Source of the DNA: Clavaria fumosa
Taxonomy: Eukaryota > Basidiomycota > Agaricomycetes > Agaricales > Clavariaceae
Direction of reading: 5' to 3'
Length of the DNA: 64,000 bases
Assembly: GCA_951802425.1 (NCBI GenBank)
Contig: OX637805.1
Coordinates: 124,001-188,000, forward strand
This document shows positions 60,414 through 64,000 of the stretch, one piece after another. The stretch's first letter is position 1, and each line of letters opens with the position of its first letter. The notes beneath the pieces are model-generated. The model did no database searches. It saw only the letters and a list, made by a program, of their open reading frames with translations, and was not told where the DNA came from. Made by a program: the position numbers and the translations under genes.

Positions 60414-60491
60414 AAGTGGCAGAGCCAAACAATGCACAAATACGAAATTTCAACATAACACCGTCCTTCTCAACTGTCGGACGCGTCAACC

Positions 60492-62795
60492 ATGTCTATT
60501 CCGCCTCGAACGCCTGAGAGTCGCACAAGGCCAACCCTTCCAGCCACTGTCTTTGATACTCCCCATACACGAACCTCACATTCCACGTCCTCTGGCATAT
60601 TAAGCGCCGTACGGCACCAGAGCACCGTCGAATGCTACCTACGCGATGAGCTCTCTGGCTCCATTCAAAAAGATAACACCACATTTTTCGATCGTCTCAC
60701 TGATCATGTCAATAGTGATAAGGCTCTGACCGACTGTATCCATGCTGCATCTATGGAGTTGCATGCCTGGCCCCGGGAGAAGTTGGGCGAGAGGCAGTAC
60801 TACAGGCCATGGGCGTCTATGTTGAACAAGTTCGCCACCACTTTTCGAACCCATTTTGTCAAGACTCCACCCCCCACACCCCTCCGCGACATTCACTTTT
60901 ACCGCTATGATCGCTCCGTGCAGCACAAGCAATCCGAAGTCAAGCTGAAGCCAGACGTGTTAGGCCTACCACCGCCGGTATTGGATGAAGAGGATGCATT
61001 TCGTGCTGCATGGGGGGACGTTATCATTGTCGGAGAGGCTAAATTTGACGACTTCCCACGTCTCATCCATCAAACAGCAACGTACGCGCGTGCCATCTTT
61101 TCCCATCAACCTAATCGACTCTGGGTTTATGCCATCATGCTTACACGACCCAATGCCATGATATTTGCTCGATACGATCGCTCTGGTCTTATCATGTCCC
61201 CGGAGTGCGATATCTCACATCAAGTTGGCCGACTGAACATCGCAAAGGGCTTGTGCGCCTTGATGACACTTAGCGACACGCAATTCGGGATCGATAGGAC
61301 TATATCCGGCAACAATATCATCATTGGTAGCGTGGTTTTTTCTATCGTCGAAACCCTATGCTACCGTGAATGTGTGCGAGGTCGTGGGACGCGTGTGTAC
61401 GTCTTGGAACCAAAGGTCCAGGGCTCCCAAAATACCATCCCCGCAATCAACACGGCAGAGACCAACGTAGCGATCACGTCTCCACCTGTTCTTCGTCGGA
61501 GTTCGCGGTTGAAGAAGAAAGAAGATGAGGAGGTGAAGGCGGTAGCAAATGTGCCCCAGACGGTGCGTTGTTGTCTCTTTTAGCTTCGTCACTTTTTCCA
61601 ACCTCAAAACAGGATACTGTCCAATTCGAGCAAGGCAAGGTGCAGCTGAAGGCGCATCCACTTCCGAATGTCGTGATGGAGGGCAAAAGTTGTATACTGA
61701 AGGAGGCATGGGGTTTAAAAGGCTTTGATAGAGAAGGCGATGTAATCAGCTCGTTTCAACGATACGGAGATCGGCGAATCTTCGGTGTACCCTCTTATGG
61801 CCCTCGTTACGTAGCAATGGCCGATGCCAACACGCCCTACTCCACGGATATGTTTACATCGGGCGATACAGAAGTTCGGGAGCTGGTGCGCCAAGTCATA
61901 TGGACAAAGGGTCGGAATCTATCAGAGGCCAAAGGACCGAAGGAGCTCTTCACCGCAATGTTACACGCGATCAAAGGTATGAGAGAGTGTTTTCGCTTTC
62001 CTATACTCATTCTGTCACCCAGGGCTACTCAATGTCTTTAGGCTCGGGTTCGTACACCGTGATGTCAGCAGCGGGAACATATGGATCGTCGATGCGGAGA
62101 TGGGACGTATGGTTTTGCAGTAAGTGAAAGACAAAGCGCGATAACTATTCGACTTACAGATGTAATTCTTAGAAATGGAACGCTAAATGATACCCAAGAA
62201 GAGTTCAAGGCCGTTCTAGGAGATTTCGATCACACTGTGAAGATTGATAGAGTGGAGGGCGAACAATCATCTCATCGAACCGTGAGTATTACTAATTGTA
62301 GATGGAATTCGCTGATTGACGAAAGCTAAGGGAACGCTGCCCTTCCTGGCTACACATCTCCTCACTACCATCGAGACGGAGATTCCGCGACACTCGCCCA
62401 TCCATGACATGGAGTCTTGTTTATGGGTTTCAATGTGGGTTGCTGTACACATTATCCTGGATCGAACGAAAGACAATGGGGAGCATCGAGCCAAGGATGA
62501 GCGTGTGCTTGGGAAATTGATGCCGGAACACTCGGACATGGATGGTGTCGCAAGCGCCAAAAGGGATTGCTTGTATGTTTTCATGCGAAAGCACCTGAGC
62601 AACAATTTCGACCCGTTCCGGCCTATCTTATTACAATTGGCGTCCGTGGCAAGAAGCTACTATGAGGCATCAACGGATAAGCAACAGGAAGGAAAGCAGT
62701 TCACAACGGAGGAAATAGAGAAAGCATTTGCGAAGTACATGAAGATTTTCGAAGAGTATATGCCGCAGGAGGAGACTTGGGACTACTTGCACTAA
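60492..62795 (+). CDS. FunK1-type fungal protein kinase
   Basis: Predicted exons 60492-61562, 61613-61976, 62023-62119, 62173-62281 and 62331-62795 sum to 2106 nt (701 aa plus stop) with all phases matching. The N-terminal half (RPWASMLNKFATTF, VGEAKFDDFPRLIHQTATYA, WVYAIMLTRPNAMIFARYDR) is the characteristic FunK1 extension that precedes the kinase lobe. The catalytic loop is FVHRDVSSGNIWIVD (HRD at 62055-62063). The metal-binding DFG motif appears as LGDFDHTVKI, usual for FunK1. The activation segment has GTLPFLATHLL. The KKK/RR-rich linker RRSSRLKKKEDEE may be a nuclear signal. FunK1 kinases are expanded in Agaricomycetes; substrates are mostly unknown. This is the only clearly intact host-type gene in the window. 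Confidence 0.88.
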
Positions 62796-63654
62796 ATGCC
62801 ATGGATGTAACTTACAGTGCAATATGAAAATTTCCTGGTTATTAGTAGTTATGAATAAATAAAATGAAAATAATACATCCTATGATGTTAGGCTGGGAGC
62901 AACAACCCTTCATCTGGCACATGACATGCCACATGGATACATTAGTCTTATTCACATTACCAGCATTACCCATGGTCACAAGCATCACCATGTGACCCAC
63001 CTCATGATGTGACAACATCAATATTCATATATGCAGCCATCAGTCAGCTGCATATGTTCTTCTAAACAGCACTAATAACTACTTCACAGCTACCATATTT
63101 CAAATTTTGCTGGAAGACCTGAGGAACCCTAAATGAATTTTTGGGGTGAAAAAAAAGTTTTGAGGGAAAGCACCAAATGAGAGTAACCATCATCAAAGAC
63201 ATAATGAGGACTGAAAGGGGGGATTTTTTTTGTTGGGAATATTTCATTTGGGGTCCTTGTCAGGGTGCCACCACTAAGTACAAACTTGTGTGAGGACTGT
63301 GAGAACTGGATTCTGACTGTATGGTGGAATTGTTGCTTTGTGGGTGATGGGAGGGGAGAGAGGGAATATGATAGGTATGGGATGGCCCAGTATAGCATTG
63401 CATTTGTTTTGGAATCCCATGGTTGGTTTTGATAAACAGAAGAATTTTGACTGGTTTGGTCAGCAGCTTTGGCATGCATTGGGAAATGAGTTTGGGGAAA
63501 ATGTAAACCATAGAAATTGAAGATTAGAGGGTAGATATAGGCACACAAGATTTCAAAGGACTAGCTTGAGTGGTTAGCTTGCAGTGAAAGAAAGTGCAGA
63601 TGCACCATCTGCACAAGGACTATGCTGTTAGTCAACACAAAGACAGAGTGAACT
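62796..63654. other. Intergenic, with a D-type LTR-like fragment
   Basis: At about 62890-63060, words such as TTACCAGCATTACCCATG and CAGTCAGCTGCATATG parallel 22960-23165 in the LTR of element D. The rest is AT-rich with no recognised gene. Confidence 0.4.
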
Positions 63655-64000
63655 GTCCTTCTTTTTTGCAAATACAACAGGGGCTCCCGTGGGGGATTCA
63701 GAAGGGTGGATAAATCCCTTCTGGAGCATGTCGTCAATATAGTCATGCAAAACCTTTAATTCCAGCTTGGACATGTTATACAGCAGACCCCAAGGGTCTT
63801 TGGTGTCTGGTTCGAGTTGTATCGCATGATTGTAAGTTCGGTGGGGTGGAAGGGTGCAGGCCTCTTCCTCGGAGAAGACATTGGTAAAGTCTGCGTATTG
63901 AGGTGGTAGGTTCGCCCTTGCTTCTGGGGGTTCAGAATTGATTAGTGCGGCATTAGCTTGGAGCGAGTCTTCAGGTGCAGGGAAAAAATGATAAACAGCA
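63655..64000 (-). pseudogene. Ty3/gypsy pol fragment at the right edge
   Basis: Minus strand: LPPQYADFTNVFSEEEACTL, PPHRTYNHAIQLEPD, LKVLHDYIDDMLQKGFIHPS and SPTGAPVVFAKKKDSSLC, the N-terminal part of a chromovirus-type reverse transcriptase. It stops abruptly after CVD, so the RT core is missing. The upstream part lies beyond the window. Confidence 0.75.

Noticed and set aside
59165..60440. Large frames on both strands in the GC-rich block
   Set aside because: GC-rich simple sequence depletes stop codons; only the short ICMT-like match is supported.

Overview
This window is fungal, most likely from an Agaricomycete basidiomycete. Evidence: many spliceosomal introns of about 45-60 bp, a FunK1-type protein kinase, a Plavaka-type transposase, Ty3/gypsy retroelements with zinc-knuckle Gag, a BED/hATC hAT transposase, and fungal Zn(II)2Cys6 clusters. 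Most of the window is a nested graveyard of transposable elements. I found no rRNA or tRNA gene and no CRISPR array. All calls come from reading the sequence; no database or alignment was run.

Layout. (1) 1-20152: a giant inverted repeat (axis about 3908; mirror positions sum to 7816) carries the 5' halves of two head-to-head genes of one family. The right-hand gene (19 exons, 4050 coding bases, 1349 codons plus stop) ends in a JmjC dioxygenase domain. It is split in exon 12 by an almost pristine 9.9-kb Ty3/gypsy element (A, 8250-18153, 918-bp LTRs, 4-bp CCGT duplication). (2) 20433-22700: 3' end of a chromovirus (E, minus). (3) 22701-26849: 5' LTR, gag and protease of another gypsy element (D, plus), cut by (4) 26850-35673: an old CpG-depleted relative of A (B, minus) that itself carries two nested solo LTRs. 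(5) 35674-40020: decayed chromovirus C (plus). (6) 40021-44500: satellite-like and low-complexity DNA, including a self-complementary 60-bp minisatellite. (7) 44700-46707: a decaying Yta7/ATAD2-like AAA ATPase (minus). (8) 48224-48516: a hAT-like MITE; 48556-49967: Plavaka transposase remnant. (9) 51780-52660: degenerate minisatellite; 52712-55881: hAT transposase (minus). (10) 56392-57186: fold-back element with a second hairpin inside. (11) 57900-60240: fragments of GDP-L-fucose synthase and isoprenylcysteine methyltransferase genes. (12) 60492-62795: an intact FunK1 kinase gene, followed by another chromovirus pol fragment running off the right edge.

The most interesting system: element A carries, between pol and its 3' LTR and on the opposite strand, a five-exon gene (1338 nt, 445 aa) with an exact CX2CX6CX7CX2CX6C Zn(II)2Cys6 cluster. 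The diverged copy B keeps the same exon sizes (121 and 39 bp), splice positions and cysteine spacing. The separate chromovirus family (C and E) has, at the same place and in the same antisense orientation, a charged coiled-coil gene with a CX2CX6CX10CX2CX6C cluster. Two retrotransposon lineages in one window therefore carry an antisense accessory gene of transcription-factor type.
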